Virus record (IMG/VR): IMGVR_UViG_3300044635_002180 | Coordinates: 1-64,000 of that record | DNA length: 64,000 nucleotides | Strand: one strand, 5' to 3' | Source of the DNA: a virus | Part shown: positions 15,198 through 22,557 of the stretch, piece after piece | How positions within the stretch are numbered: the stretch's first letter is position 1 | Layout: every line of letters begins with the position of its first letter | Position numbers and translations under genes: made by a program | Notes under the pieces: model-generated | Database searches by the model: none | What the model was told of the DNA's origin: nothing | What the model saw: the letters and a program-made list of their open reading frames with translations, nothing else

Positions 15198-16154
15198 TCA
15201 AGCAAATGCAACTACATTTTGCATTTTAATTGCAACTTTCCACACTGCATTTTCGCCGCGGCCAAACTTCTCAAGCTTGCCTTCTTTCACCAGCAGCCAC
15301 AGCAAATATGTGGCTCGTTGAGCATCAATGTGGAGTTCATTGCACACTCGCTGCACATTGATGTGTGGTGGTTCATCCATGGACATAACAGCCTGCATTT
15401 GCTCAATGCGTGCATTGCTGCGTGCACCATTTTTTGCAGGCTGTTCATCTTCTTGAAGCATCTCCACTTGTTTGTGAAAATCATATCCAGCAGCGCCAAA
15501 GTAGTATTCATAAGATGCAGCACATCCCATGCGGTTTTTAGTAAAATCAATGATGCGCACATCTGGCCTCTCTTCATCACGCAAAATGCTGATGTTGATA
15601 TCCACAGCATGCTGCACCGTTGTGCTGCCCTTGTATGTACCGCTCTTTGTAACGTGCAGAATAATTCCCACTGCACATTTGCTGCTGTTGGCCACTTTGA
15701 TGATTTCAATGAGCTTTTTCTCCTCACGCTCAGTGCGACTCAACTCCTCAGCATCATCCAAGTCGTAGATGATGCTTGGATAACTATCCACAATGACCAA
15801 TTCATTGTTGGCAATTGTATTGAGAATTTTGCTGAGACGATTTTCCATGGCAATGGCAACATCTCCTGAATTGATGCGGCGAGCTCGCATTGCAACCATG
15901 TAGATGTTTTCTTCACCACTCAAGAGAGCAACTTCATGATTGGCTTCAGCATACAACTGACACAGCTGCAGCAGCAATGTGCTTTTGCCCGTGCCTGGTG
16001 CAGCATCAACTGTAAATGTGCTGCCAGGAAGAATACCATCTCCAAACATAACATCAATGCTTTCAATGCCTGTTTTGAGGCGGTTGAAATAGATGTCAGG
16101 GATTTCAATTTCGTTTGCGCGCTTGAGTGTGGTGTAGTTGTGATTAAGAATCAT
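15198..16154 (-). CDS. RadA/RecA-like recombination ATPase
   Basis: 318 residues. RLKTGIESIDVMFGDGILPG (25-44) leads into the Walker A loop APGTGKST (52-59), and LVIVDS (119-124) is Walker B. This is the RadA/Sms or KaiC-type RecA core. No zinc finger or Lon-like domain is present; residues 240-318 form a winged-helix-like tail. It probably acts in homologous recombination or fork processing. An upstream in-frame ATG (16229) exists, but the promoter TTGCAG-17-TATGAT lies inside that extension and ends 6 nt before the ATG at 16154, so I use the shorter form. Confidence 0.8.
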   Translation of the reverse strand: MILNHNYTTLKRANEIEIPDIYFNRLKTGIESIDVMFGDGILPGSTFTVDAAPGTGKSTLLLQLCQLYAEANHEVALLSGEENIYMVAMRARRINSGDVAIAMENRLSKILNTIANNELVIVDSYPSIIYDLDDAEELSRTEREEKKLIEIIKVANSSKCAVGIILHVTKSGTYKGSTTVQHAVDINISILRDEERPDVRIIDFTKNRMGCAASYEYYFGAAGYDFHKQVEMLQEDEQPAKNGARSNARIEQMQAVMSMDEPPHINVQRVCNELHIDAQRATYLLWLLVKEGKLEKFGRGENAVWKVAIKMQNVVAFA

Positions 16155-16160
16155 GCATGC

Positions 16161-16189
16161 ATCATAACATCTTTTTAGAGTACCTGCAA
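16161..16189 (-). promoter_or_regulatory. early promoter, leftward
   Basis: TTGCAG (16184-16189), 17-nt spacer, TATGAT (16161-16166), then 6 nt to the ATG at 16154. Divergent from the promoter at 16214. Confidence 0.65.
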
Positions 16190-16213
16190 CTACATTTTTA
16201 TTAAGTTTATCAG

Positions 16214-16242
16214 TTGACTTGTAATGCAAAAGAGCGTATTAA
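16214..16242 (+). promoter_or_regulatory. early promoter, rightward
   Basis: TTGACT (16214-16219), 17-nt spacer, TATTAA (16237-16242), then 8 nt to the ATG at 16251. Confidence 0.65.
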
Positions 16243-16250
16243 ATAGAGAG

Positions 16251-16976
16251 ATGAAAAACATCTCTGACAACAACACAATCTATAACCTATATACTGAAAT
16301 GGCCTTTGGCATTGCATCAAATCCTCAAAATCAGCACACCATCACTCGCGCTGAACTCGTTAATCTCATCAAGCTGCTTGATGCTGGTCGCAACGGTGGC
16401 ACTAATTTCTTCAGCGTTACACAAGTGACGCCAGCTCGCTCCAACAAGATTCCTAACTTTGCACCATTTGTCATGAGCGGCCTCAAACAAGGCAAGACTT
16501 ACCTTGCCAAAGTTGCCCAGGTGAATGGCATTTACAATCAAGATTATCAAGGCAAAGTGAATCAATTGCGAGCTGCAGAAGGCAAGCCGCAGGACTTTGT
16601 GGCTCGTGCAAGCTCTTACAATGCTGTGGAAGGTACTCATGCTTTGGGTGAGAAAAATGGGCAATTGTATTTGCGTCTCAAGCCTCTCTCCAATGCTCGT
16701 GCTTTTGCGCCGCAAATTCTACGCAAAAATAGTGATGCATTTGAAGCAGTCAACAAGGCAGATGTAGAGAATTATCTCATCAAGAGCAACCCTGGTGCAT
16801 ATCAGGGCTTGGAACAGTCAGCAGAGCAGTTTCGCATGCTGAGTCTTGATGGCATTGCTGCCATCAACATCAATGGCAAGGATTATGTGATTTCTGATTT
16901 GGATCAGATGCGCAAAGACATCTGGAAAGCTTCTGGTGCTCCAATGCCCATTGAACAACCACAGCAGCCACAATGA
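16251..16976 (+). CDS. hypothetical protein
   Basis: 241 residues from the ATG at 16251. An earlier ATG at 16224 lies inside the promoter spacer, so it is unlikely. The protein is soluble with a Pro/Gln-rich tail and no recognised domain. The start codon sits in a small inverted repeat (AGAGATG / CATCTCT, 5-nt loop), which in a leaderless or very short-leader message could mask the start. Its stop overlaps the next ATG. Confidence 0.65.
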   Translation: MKNISDNNTIYNLYTEMAFGIASNPQNQHTITRAELVNLIKLLDAGRNGGTNFFSVTQVTPARSNKIPNFAPFVMSGLKQGKTYLAKVAQVNGIYNQDYQGKVNQLRAAEGKPQDFVARASSYNAVEGTHALGEKNGQLYLRLKPLSNARAFAPQILRKNSDAFEAVNKADVENYLIKSNPGAYQGLEQSAEQFRMLSLDGIAAININGKDYVISDLDQMRKDIWKASGAPMPIEQPQQPQ

Positions 16977-17215
16977 TATCGGCACAACAAGCTGCTGAAA
17001 TATCAGCAAATTATTCACCAGATTTGCCCAATGTTTGGAGCAAGATTAAACATGCTGCAACGCGGGGTTATGATTGCATCACAGTGCATCACCTTGCTGA
17101 GACTGCTCAGCAGGCATTAAAAACTGCTGGGTATACTCTGTATTTTGATGATTGCGACAGAGGCATGAGTTTTTGGGTGGTTTCATGGAAAGATGCAGCT
17201 GCAGAGACTAAATAA
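16973..17215 (+). CDS. hypothetical protein
   Basis: 80 residues, soluble, alpha/beta with several aromatic residues near the end (YTLYFDDCDRGMSFWVVSW). No recognised family. ATGA overlap with the previous gene; precedes the lysis cassette. Confidence 0.6.
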   Translation: MISAQQAAEISANYSPDLPNVWSKIKHAATRGYDCITVHHLAETAQQALKTAGYTLYFDDCDRGMSFWVVSWKDAAAETK

Positions 17216-17219
17216 TGAT

Positions 17220-17444
17220 ATGAAAGACATTATTACTTCAATCGTTTCTACAAACAAAGGCTGGCTCGTAAGACAAGCACTCAAATATGCTACCATCGGT
17301 GGTGCTGCTTTATCAGCTTGGTTAATCTCAAAAGGAGCAGAAGCATCAAGCGCAGAGCTTATTGTATCTGGTCTTATTACAGCTGCTTCAGGTGGTTTGG
17401 AGCTTGTGCTCTCTAAGCTTGCATCTAAAATTGCTGCTAAGTGA
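17220..17444 (+). CDS. putative holin (small membrane protein)
   Basis: 74 residues from the ATG at 17220. Two hydrophobic segments (about 22-40 and 45-64) rich in Ala/Gly and a Lys-containing C-terminus. Size, topology and position just before a nested spanin pair and an amidase suggest a holin, but no family signature is visible. Confidence 0.5.
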   Translation: MKDIITSIVSTNKGWLVRQALKYATIGGAALSAWLISKGAEASSAELIVSGLITAASGGLELVLSKLASKIAAK

Positions 17445-17716
17445 TAACCACTTGGTTAGAAATAATTAAAAACCTACTTTTGGCTTTGACGGCATATCTA
17501 AACCTCAAAGCCAAAACTTTTTACATTGATCTCCATGAAAAATCTAACGCAAAACAAGATTCCCTTGTTAAAGAGATTCAAAAGCTTACTGCTAGTCCTA
17601 GCCCTGCTAACATCGCTCTCGTTAGCAGGCTGCAATTGCAATTGCAACAAGAGCGCGCTCGGCTCGCAGATATATCAGCCTACTATCCTAAGAGTTCTAC
17701 CGAACCAAACCCTTAA
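17441..17716 (+). CDS. i-spanin candidate (Rz-like)
   Basis: 91 residues with a GTG start that overlaps the previous stop (GTGA). An N-terminal membrane segment (about 4-24) is followed by a long charged helical region with coiled-coil character (Gln/Leu/Arg-rich 60-75), the layout of an inner-membrane spanin. The o-spanin candidate is embedded in the +1 frame, as in lambda Rz/Rz1. There is no sequence family I recognise, so the call rests on architecture. Confidence 0.6.
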   Translation: MITTWLEIIKNLLLALTAYLNLKAKTFYIDLHEKSNAKQDSLVKEIQKLTASPSPANIALVSRLQLQLQQERARLADISAYYPKSSTEPNP

Positions 17717-17825
17717 AACTTGCGATGGAATTTACACTACACATGGTGGTGATAAATGCGGATATGAAAGACTCTACTCAGAAAAAGAATATCTACGTGT
17801 AGTTGAGCTGCTTAATTATAAATAA
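17535..17825 (+). CDS. o-spanin candidate (Rz1-like lipoprotein)
   Basis: 96 residues from the ATG at 17535. A basic start, hydrophobic core and lipobox LSLAG-C make it an outer-membrane lipoprotein; the mature region opens with CNCNCN. It overlaps the i-spanin candidate by 182 nt in the +1 frame. Outer- and inner-membrane spanins join across the periplasm and fuse the membranes at the end of lysis. Longer than most Rz1 proteins. Confidence 0.65.
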   Translation: MKNLTQNKIPLLKRFKSLLLVLALLTSLSLAGCNCNCNKSALGSQIYQPTILRVLPNQTLKTCDGIYTTHGGDKCGYERLYSEKEYLRVVELLNYK

Positions 17826-17831
17826 TAGATC

Positions 17832-17861
17832 ATGAGCTTCGCGAACGTGGGAAAAGTGTGA
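17832..17861 (+). pseudogene. relic copy of the endolysin 5' end
   Basis: Encodes MSFANVGKV then a stop; the real endolysin 95 nt downstream starts MSFNDVGKVQ. Seven of nine residues match. Either a decayed duplication of the gene start or a short regulatory peptide. Confidence 0.4.
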
Positions 17862-17940
17862 TTCATAATAACCATAATTATTATTTCTATTTTTAGCTTT
17901 AAATATTAGACTATTATACCACCTTTGATACTTATTTACC

Positions 17941-17947
17941 ATAAATA
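17941..17947 (+). promoter_or_regulatory. late promoter, rightward
   Basis: ATAAATA, 9 nt before the endolysin ATG at 17957; spacing is longer than the 5 nt typical of this genome. The 90 nt before it are AT-rich with a weak ATAATAA/TTATTAT inverted repeat. Confidence 0.6.
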
Positions 17948-17956
17948 TATTTATTT

Positions 17957-18715
17957 ATGAGCTTTAATGATGTTGGTAAAGTACAGACATTTAATGAATT
18001 TGCAAAAACCCTACAAGCAAAGCGGCCACCTGCATGGGCTACCAGCATTACTCTACACCATACTGCATCTCCCTCACTCACTCAACGACCTAGAGGTTTT
18101 ACAATAAAACATATAGAAAATATGCGCGATTTTTACAGGTCCCTGGGGTGGAGGAGAGGGCCACACCTTTTTATAGACGAGGATCAGATATGGCATATGA
18201 CTCCTTTGATGGAGAGAGGTGTTCATGCTGTTTCTTTCAACTCAAGAGCCATTGGCATTGAGGTATTGGGTGATTATGATGATGAAGATCCATTTACAGG
18301 CAGAGGGTTGCAATGCTGGCACCTTGCTGCAAAAACCACTGCATTGCTATTAAATTGGCTTGGTGCTGAGATGAACGAATCAACCATCTTGTTTCACCGA
18401 GATGATCCTAAAACCAGCAAGACATGCCCAGGTTCCAAAATTAAAAAAGATTGGTTCTTCAATTTAATTTCAAAAGATCAAAGTTCTGTTGATGCATGTG
18501 AGCCGCAATTTTTAATCAAAAGCAATTGTGATGCTGTGGTGGATTACGTAGTCAAACACAAAGGTTACTCTCAAAAGGAAGCAGCAAAGCTATTATCCAG
18601 AAAAAACAATTTGTTCTTTTTTGGCAATGACTGGCTAGAGGGTGCCTTTTATGATAAATCTGCAGGTGCCACCATTGCACCCATTGCAGAGTTGCAACAA
18701 ATTAAGAACAAATAG
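17957..18715 (+). CDS. N-acetylmuramoyl-L-alanine amidase (endolysin)
   Basis: 252 residues. Residues about 25-165 form an amidase-2/PGRP domain: ITLHHT (H34/H35), RGVH around 87-90, FHRD (H147) and TCPG (C157) give the zinc-ligand set known from T7 lysozyme. It cuts the bond between MurNAc and the stem peptide. The region from about 185 to 252 is a separate small helical domain, perhaps for wall binding. No signal peptide, so release through a holin is expected. Follows the holin and spanin candidates and has its own late promoter. Confidence 0.92.
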   Translation: MSFNDVGKVQTFNEFAKTLQAKRPPAWATSITLHHTASPSLTQRPRGFTIKHIENMRDFYRSLGWRRGPHLFIDEDQIWHMTPLMERGVHAVSFNSRAIGIEVLGDYDDEDPFTGRGLQCWHLAAKTTALLLNWLGAEMNESTILFHRDDPKTSKTCPGSKIKKDWFFNLISKDQSSVDACEPQFLIKSNCDAVVDYVVKHKGYSQKEAAKLLSRKNNLFFFGNDWLEGAFYDKSAGATIAPIAELQQIKNK

Positions 18716-18743
18716 TTGACTGTTTGCAATGATACACTATAAT
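18716..18743 (+). promoter_or_regulatory. early promoter, rightward
   Basis: TTGACT (18716-18721), 16-nt spacer, TATAAT (18738-18743), then 6 nt to the kinase ATG at 18750. It starts 1 nt after the endolysin stop. Confidence 0.8.
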
Positions 18744-18749
18744 TGGTGT

Positions 18750-19304
18750 ATGAAGAAACAGAAAATTATTTTGACGAGAGGTTTGCCTGCAAGTGGCAAG
18801 AGTACCTGGAGCATGGAGTTTGTAAAGAACTCTAATGGCAAGGCTAAGCGAGTAAATAAAGATTTGCTCCGTGAGATGATTGATGCTGGAGTTTACTCCA
18901 AGCCTAATGAGCAGATGATCCTTGCTGCTCGAGATGCTCTGGTTGATACGTGGCTTGCTAATGATATTGAAACCATCATTGTTGATGATACCAACTTTGA
19001 GGAAAAACATTTTGAACGCATGAAGGAAATTGCTGATCAACAACGATACAAACACGAATGCAAATACCTTACTACAGACATCAATATTGAATATAAAGAC
19101 TTCCTGGATGTACCTCTTGAAGATTGTTTGCATCGCGATTCTTTGAGACCTAAACCTGTTGGTGAAAAGGTCATCAAGAGTATGCATCAACGTTATATTC
19201 TACCAACTATCAAGGATAACACATTTACAAACATCAAAAATGCAGGCGTTGATAACTGGCAAGGCTATGATTATGCTCGCGAACTCAAACAAGAAGCATC
19301 ATGA
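18750..19304 (+). CDS. 5'-polynucleotide kinase (T4 Pnk kinase domain)
   Basis: 184 residues from the ATG at 18750; an in-frame ATG at 18729 falls in the promoter. P-loop GLPASGKST at 11-19, RVNKD at 34-38 with D38 equivalent to the general-base aspartate of T4 Pnk, and a VDDTNF strand. It phosphorylates 5'-OH ends of RNA or DNA. The 3'-phosphatase domain of T4 Pnkp is absent; the HAD protein at 2625 could replace it. With RNA ligase 1 (9140) this points to tRNA repair. Confidence 0.88.
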   Translation: MKKQKIILTRGLPASGKSTWSMEFVKNSNGKAKRVNKDLLREMIDAGVYSKPNEQMILAARDALVDTWLANDIETIIVDDTNFEEKHFERMKEIADQQRYKHECKYLTTDINIEYKDFLDVPLEDCLHRDSLRPKPVGEKVIKSMHQRYILPTIKDNTFTNIKNAGVDNWQGYDYARELKQEAS

Positions 19305-19666
19305 ACTTAAAAGATTACACAACAGAACAACTACTTGCTGAATTAAAAAAACGAAAAGTTTCTAGTGATGAAATAAGTTTTAAAATGCAAAAAGTAGAAG
19401 GTGCAAAATGGAGTGATTTGACTCTTGTTTATACCATTGAAAAGACAGTCTTTACAAATAAAGAATATCTAAAAATAGCACCTTTTTACAAAGGAGTTTT
19501 TTGCTACGAAGATCTTGGACGAGCTGTTGACAATCTGTTGCCATCTTGTTTGTCAGAATCAGAAGAGTGCATTTATGAGTATGAAGGCGATCCACAAACA
19601 GGCATTTCATATCTTCAAAATTTGGGATTCAAAATGAAAAGAGATGATGAATTTTTCGAATATTAA
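19301..19666 (+). CDS. hypothetical protein
   Basis: 121 residues, starts MNLKDYTTEQLLAELKKR, a common opening of small phage proteins. No recognised domain. ATGA overlap with the kinase gene. Confidence 0.55.
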   Translation: MNLKDYTTEQLLAELKKRKVSSDEISFKMQKVEGAKWSDLTLVYTIEKTVFTNKEYLKIAPFYKGVFCYEDLGRAVDNLLPSCLSESEECIYEYEGDPQTGISYLQNLGFKMKRDDEFFEY

Positions 19667-19692
19667 AACGTTGCCCTGCAAAATACAAGAAA

Positions 19693-19761
19693 ATGAATAA
19701 ACTAACAATTTTTGCAAACGGTGAACATCACAGCATTGACGAAGCACTAAAAATACTATGA
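19693..19761 (+). CDS. possible 22-residue peptide
   Basis: Reads MNKLTIFANGEHHSIDEALK and ends IL; its stop overlaps the next ATG (ATGA), the coupling style of this region. May be a real leader gene or chance. Confidence 0.35.
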   Translation: MNKLTIFANGEHHSIDEALKIL

Positions 19762-19958
19762 AAAAACTATCTCTTGAGGAAGGTCATCTTGTTTTGCGTA
19801 ACCTTGACGGAACTCTTTGTTGGAGTCGTCATTGGGTTGATATGATTGGTTCATACCAAGGCAATAATGATGGTGGTGGCTATATTGAAATCTTCATCGA
19901 AGGAACCCTTCATCAAAAATCAAAATATCCAGAAGAGGAAGGAAAATATGAACTTTAA
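19758..19958 (+). CDS. small hypothetical protein
   Basis: 66 residues, beta-rich, with a Gly-rich loop (NNDGGGY). Unknown function. Overlaps neighbours at both ends. Confidence 0.5.
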   Translation: MKKLSLEEGHLVLRNLDGTLCWSRHWVDMIGSYQGNNDGGGYIEIFIEGTLHQKSKYPEEEGKYEL

Positions 19959-20235
19959 AGAAACAAAATTCGCATATCGTCACAAGCCAACAGGCAAGTG
20001 GGTTAGATTATATACAGGTTTTTTTGATAATAAACCTTACATGGATTTTCATCATGAAAAATTCCATCCTGAAATGCTTAGTAATAAAAAACCCATTAAA
20101 AAAGATTTGCTTCGAAGCACTATGAATGGTGAAAGATATGCTGCTCAAAACTTTCTTGAGTTTGAGCTTGTGGAAGTTGAAGTCGAATATAAGATTAAAC
20201 AATCAGGTGCTTGCAAAAACCCAAACACACTTTAA
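19948..20235 (+). CDS. small hypothetical protein
   Basis: 95 residues from the ATG at 19948, which overlaps the previous gene by 11 nt. Basic, rich in Lys, Phe and His; no recognised domain. The promoter of the next gene lies in its 3' end. Confidence 0.5.
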   Translation: MNFKETKFAYRHKPTGKWVRLYTGFFDNKPYMDFHHEKFHPEMLSNKKPIKKDLLRSTMNGERYAAQNFLEFELVEVEVEYKIKQSGACKNPNTL

Positions 20236-20238
20236 AAT
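20211..20238 (+). promoter_or_regulatory. early promoter, rightward
   Basis: TTGCAA (20211-20216), 16-nt spacer, TAAAAT (20233-20238), then 5 nt to the ATG at 20244. Confidence 0.55.
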
Positions 20239-20243
20239 ACATT

Positions 20244-20798
20244 ATGGCACACTACGATACAGCACCAGAGGAAATCATTAATCTCATCAACGACACCATT
20301 GAAGAGTTTCACCCAGAACTTGTAGAAGCACAAGTTACCATTGATGCAATGCTTGCTTATGATGACAAGGGAGGATTTCCAGTAAAAGCAGCAGGTTATC
20401 CAGCTCTTGCTGCAATCAAAATTACTTCTTTGAAGAACCGCGTCAAAGGCATGGCTGATGCAGAAATCACCATTGATGCAGATGCATTCAAAGGCATGAA
20501 CAGTGATCAGCAAAAAGCATTGATTGATCATGAATTGTATCATTTGATTGTTGCAAGAGACAAAGAAGACAACATCAAAACAGATGATGCCAATCGGCCT
20601 AAATTGAGAATTCGCAAGCATGATCATCAAATGGGCTGGTTCAAAGCCATTGCCATCAGACACAAGCAAAATTCTCCTGAAGTTTATCAGGCAACATTGC
20701 TGTGGGATAGTGATGCTCCCATCTTTTTTGCCAAACAAGTTGAAAGTATTGCAAAAGATGTTACATTGCAACATGTCACACAAGAGACCAATACTTAA
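20244..20798 (+). CDS. putative phage zinc metallopeptidase
   Basis: 184 residues from the ATG at 20244. DHELYH carries the HExxH zinc motif (H96, E97, H100), followed by a KLRIRKHDHQMGWF segment typical of a putative metallopeptidase family found in many phages. Substrate unknown. No signal peptide, so cytoplasmic action is likely. Confidence 0.75.
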   Translation: MAHYDTAPEEIINLINDTIEEFHPELVEAQVTIDAMLAYDDKGGFPVKAAGYPALAAIKITSLKNRVKGMADAEITIDADAFKGMNSDQQKALIDHELYHLIVARDKEDNIKTDDANRPKLRIRKHDHQMGWFKAIAIRHKQNSPEVYQATLLWDSDAPIFFAKQVESIAKDVTLQHVTQETNT

Positions 20799-21390
20799 AC
20801 TCAATGCAGCGTTCTTTCCACTTGCCACAAGCTCCTGGACTGACATTGTAGTCAATATTTTTTCTGGGGCAGCGCATCCATTAGACATTTGGTATGCTCA
20901 AAATGAAGATGGTACCTATGATGAAACAACTGTTGAATACTTCAATGTAGTTAAAAATTGGAAAGAATGGGCTTCATTGCCTATTCGTTGCATTGATGAT
21001 TATGTGCACACCACATCTGGTCCTGTTCGCTTGCCCAGTGTTGTTATAGCTTCTCGTTACAACAAGGTGAAGTACAAGACTGTGCAGTTTCCTACCAAGC
21101 AAAACATCTTCAAGAGAGACAAATACACTTGCGGTTATTCTGGCCGCAAGTTGCAAAAGAATGAATTGAGCGTAGATCACATTTTGCCCATTAGTCGTGG
21201 GGGTGGTAATACCTGGGAGAATTTGATCACTTGCTGCAAGTCTGTGAATACGTTCAAGGACAATAGAACTCCAACAGAATGTGGTTTAAAATTGCTTTGG
21301 AAACCTGCAAAGCCTTCTAATGGTATTGAGAGCCTTGTGTTTGACAACATGCGCGATGATTGGAATATGTTTTTAGGGTCAATGAAATGA
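20773..21390 (+). CDS. HNH endonuclease
   Basis: 205 residues from the ATG at 20773, overlapping the metallopeptidase by 26 nt. The nuclease core is SVDHILPISRGGGNTWENL (133-151): D135-H136 and N150 form the HNH centre. C120 and C154/C155 may support a metal site, but the usual two CxxC knuckles are incomplete. The N-terminal 100 residues are phage-specific. It may be a homing nuclease or a packaging-associated one; isolation from the terminase favours homing. Confidence 0.85.
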   Translation: MSHKRPILKLNAAFFPLATSSWTDIVVNIFSGAAHPLDIWYAQNEDGTYDETTVEYFNVVKNWKEWASLPIRCIDDYVHTTSGPVRLPSVVIASRYNKVKYKTVQFPTKQNIFKRDKYTCGYSGRKLQKNELSVDHILPISRGGGNTWENLITCCKSVNTFKDNRTPTECGLKLLWKPAKPSNGIESLVFDNMRDDWNMFLGSMK

Positions 21391-21983
21391 GCAATAGATT
21401 ATATAGTGATATTAAAATGAAAAAAGATTTATGGTATAAAACTCCACACGCATTGTCATGGGACGATTGGGAGAGCTGGCGCGTTAATGTGCGCCAACAA
21501 TATCCAGTTCAATACTTCTTTCGAGAGGAGGTGAGCCTATGTTTTAGCATCATGTGGCGCAGAATCAAAGATTTCAAATATAAGATCAAATGTTTCTTCT
21601 TTCCTAAGCATCAAGAAATTCGTAAAACAATTCCCCGCACATGGATGGATCTCTGCGATCTCGTTGTTGATCTCAACTTCGCCATGATTCTCAGCTTTAA
21701 GAAAGAGGCTGATGAATCTTTGGTTGATTGGGATGGAACTGTAGAACATCGTAAGTTTAAAAACTGGCTTGCTGCTGCTGCTGACTGGATTGAAAAGGCT
21801 CGCCCAGCTTTGGAGAAGCAAAAAGATAATTCCTACCCACCTCTGGGACCGTTTAAAGAACGGTCAGGAAAGACATATGAGGAGCTTTATGGTGAAGTTA
21901 ATCGCATAGAAAAACTGATCAACGAAACTGACTCCAATATTCTCAAACAGATGATTGAGTACCGAGATTACATGTGGACATAA
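21387..21983 (+). CDS. conserved phage protein
   Basis: 198 residues from the ATG at 21387 (ATGA overlap). Contains TPHALSWDDWESW, YPVQYFFRE and IPRTWMDL, a set I recognise from a conserved phage family of unknown function. Mostly helical with many Trp and charged residues. Confidence 0.6.
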   Translation: MSNRLYSDIKMKKDLWYKTPHALSWDDWESWRVNVRQQYPVQYFFREEVSLCFSIMWRRIKDFKYKIKCFFFPKHQEIRKTIPRTWMDLCDLVVDLNFAMILSFKKEADESLVDWDGTVEHRKFKNWLAAAADWIEKARPALEKQKDNSYPPLGPFKERSGKTYEELYGEVNRIEKLINETDSNILKQMIEYRDYMWT

Positions 21984-21985
21984 TT

Positions 21986-22249
21986 ATGGAAAACCGAAAA
22001 TGCACTTGCGATTGGTGTTCAATTCGCTCACCTTTGTGTGAAAAAATTCGTTTCTTGCTACAAGATAATAAAGAAGAACAAAAGGCATTTGATGATATGA
22101 TCAATGATCTGATGATGTCAGAGACTGATGCAGTTTATTGGAAAGACAAATATTATGGCACATGGCCAAGCGATACTGTGGAAGATATTCAACATCACAT
22201 TGAAAGACTACAAGCTCGCATAAAAGAATTACAGAATGAAAATCAATAA
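21986..22249 (+). CDS. small hypothetical protein with Cys motif
   Basis: 87 residues. N-terminal CTCDWC plus a later Cys may form a metal knuckle; the C-terminal half is a coiled coil. Unknown function. Begins 3 nt after the previous stop. Confidence 0.5.
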   Translation: MENRKCTCDWCSIRSPLCEKIRFLLQDNKEEQKAFDDMINDLMMSETDAVYWKDKYYGTWPSDTVEDIQHHIERLQARIKELQNENQ

Positions 22250-22394
22250 AGAAAAACTCTACAAACTCTACATGCAAGAGGTGGAGGCTATTTGTGAAGT
22301 GTGTGATTGGAAAACTAATTTCAGCGCAGAAGAATGCGTAAACATTGTATCTTATCTTTTAGAAGAGAATCCAGATTTAATTAATTATGAATAA
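22236..22394 (+). CDS. small hypothetical protein
   Basis: 52 residues (MKINKEKLYKLYMQEVEAIC and onward), helical with three cysteines. Overlaps the previous gene by 14 nt and the next by 8 nt, fitting the local packing. Confidence 0.5.
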   Translation: MKINKEKLYKLYMQEVEAICEVCDWKTNFSAEECVNIVSYLLEENPDLINYE

Positions 22395-22557
22395 TAAAGT
22401 AGAACTCATAGGCGTTTATGGATCAGACGATATTCATGCATGCTCTGCATGGACTTCAACTGGTAGAGACATTACAGAAGAACAGCGCAATTTGCAGTTA
22501 AAATCCAACATGGAAGCTGCTACAAAATTTTTTAAAGATAAAAATATTAGATCATGA
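22387..22557 (+). CDS. small protein, possible ThyX N-terminal fragment
   Basis: 56 residues. VELIGVYGSDDIHACSAWTS followed by TEEQR recalls the N-terminal strand-helix of flavin-dependent thymidylate synthase, but everything after it (including the flavin-binding region) is absent. It could be a degenerate fragment or an unrelated small protein. ATGA overlap with the phosphatase gene. Confidence 0.45.
   Translation: MNNKVELIGVYGSDDIHACSAWTSTGRDITEEQRNLQLKSNMEAATKFFKDKNIRS

Noticed and set aside
15219-15869. 216-residue plus-strand frame opposite the RadA-like gene
   Set aside because: Cys/His/Phe-rich composition typical of an antisense shadow; the minus strand has clear Walker motifs.
16244-16264. 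Hairpin AGAGATG/CATCTCT around the start at 16251, considered as terminator
   Set aside because: It has no T-run and sits on a start codon just downstream of a promoter; at most a translational control element.
20232-20888. 218-residue minus-strand frame opposite the metallopeptidase
   Set aside because: The plus strand encodes HExxH and conserved flanks with a matching promoter; the antisense frame has no support.
21826-21862. GACCGTT/AACGGTC inverted repeat as a terminator
   Set aside because: It lies in the middle of a coding frame, has no T-run and does not match a gene end.
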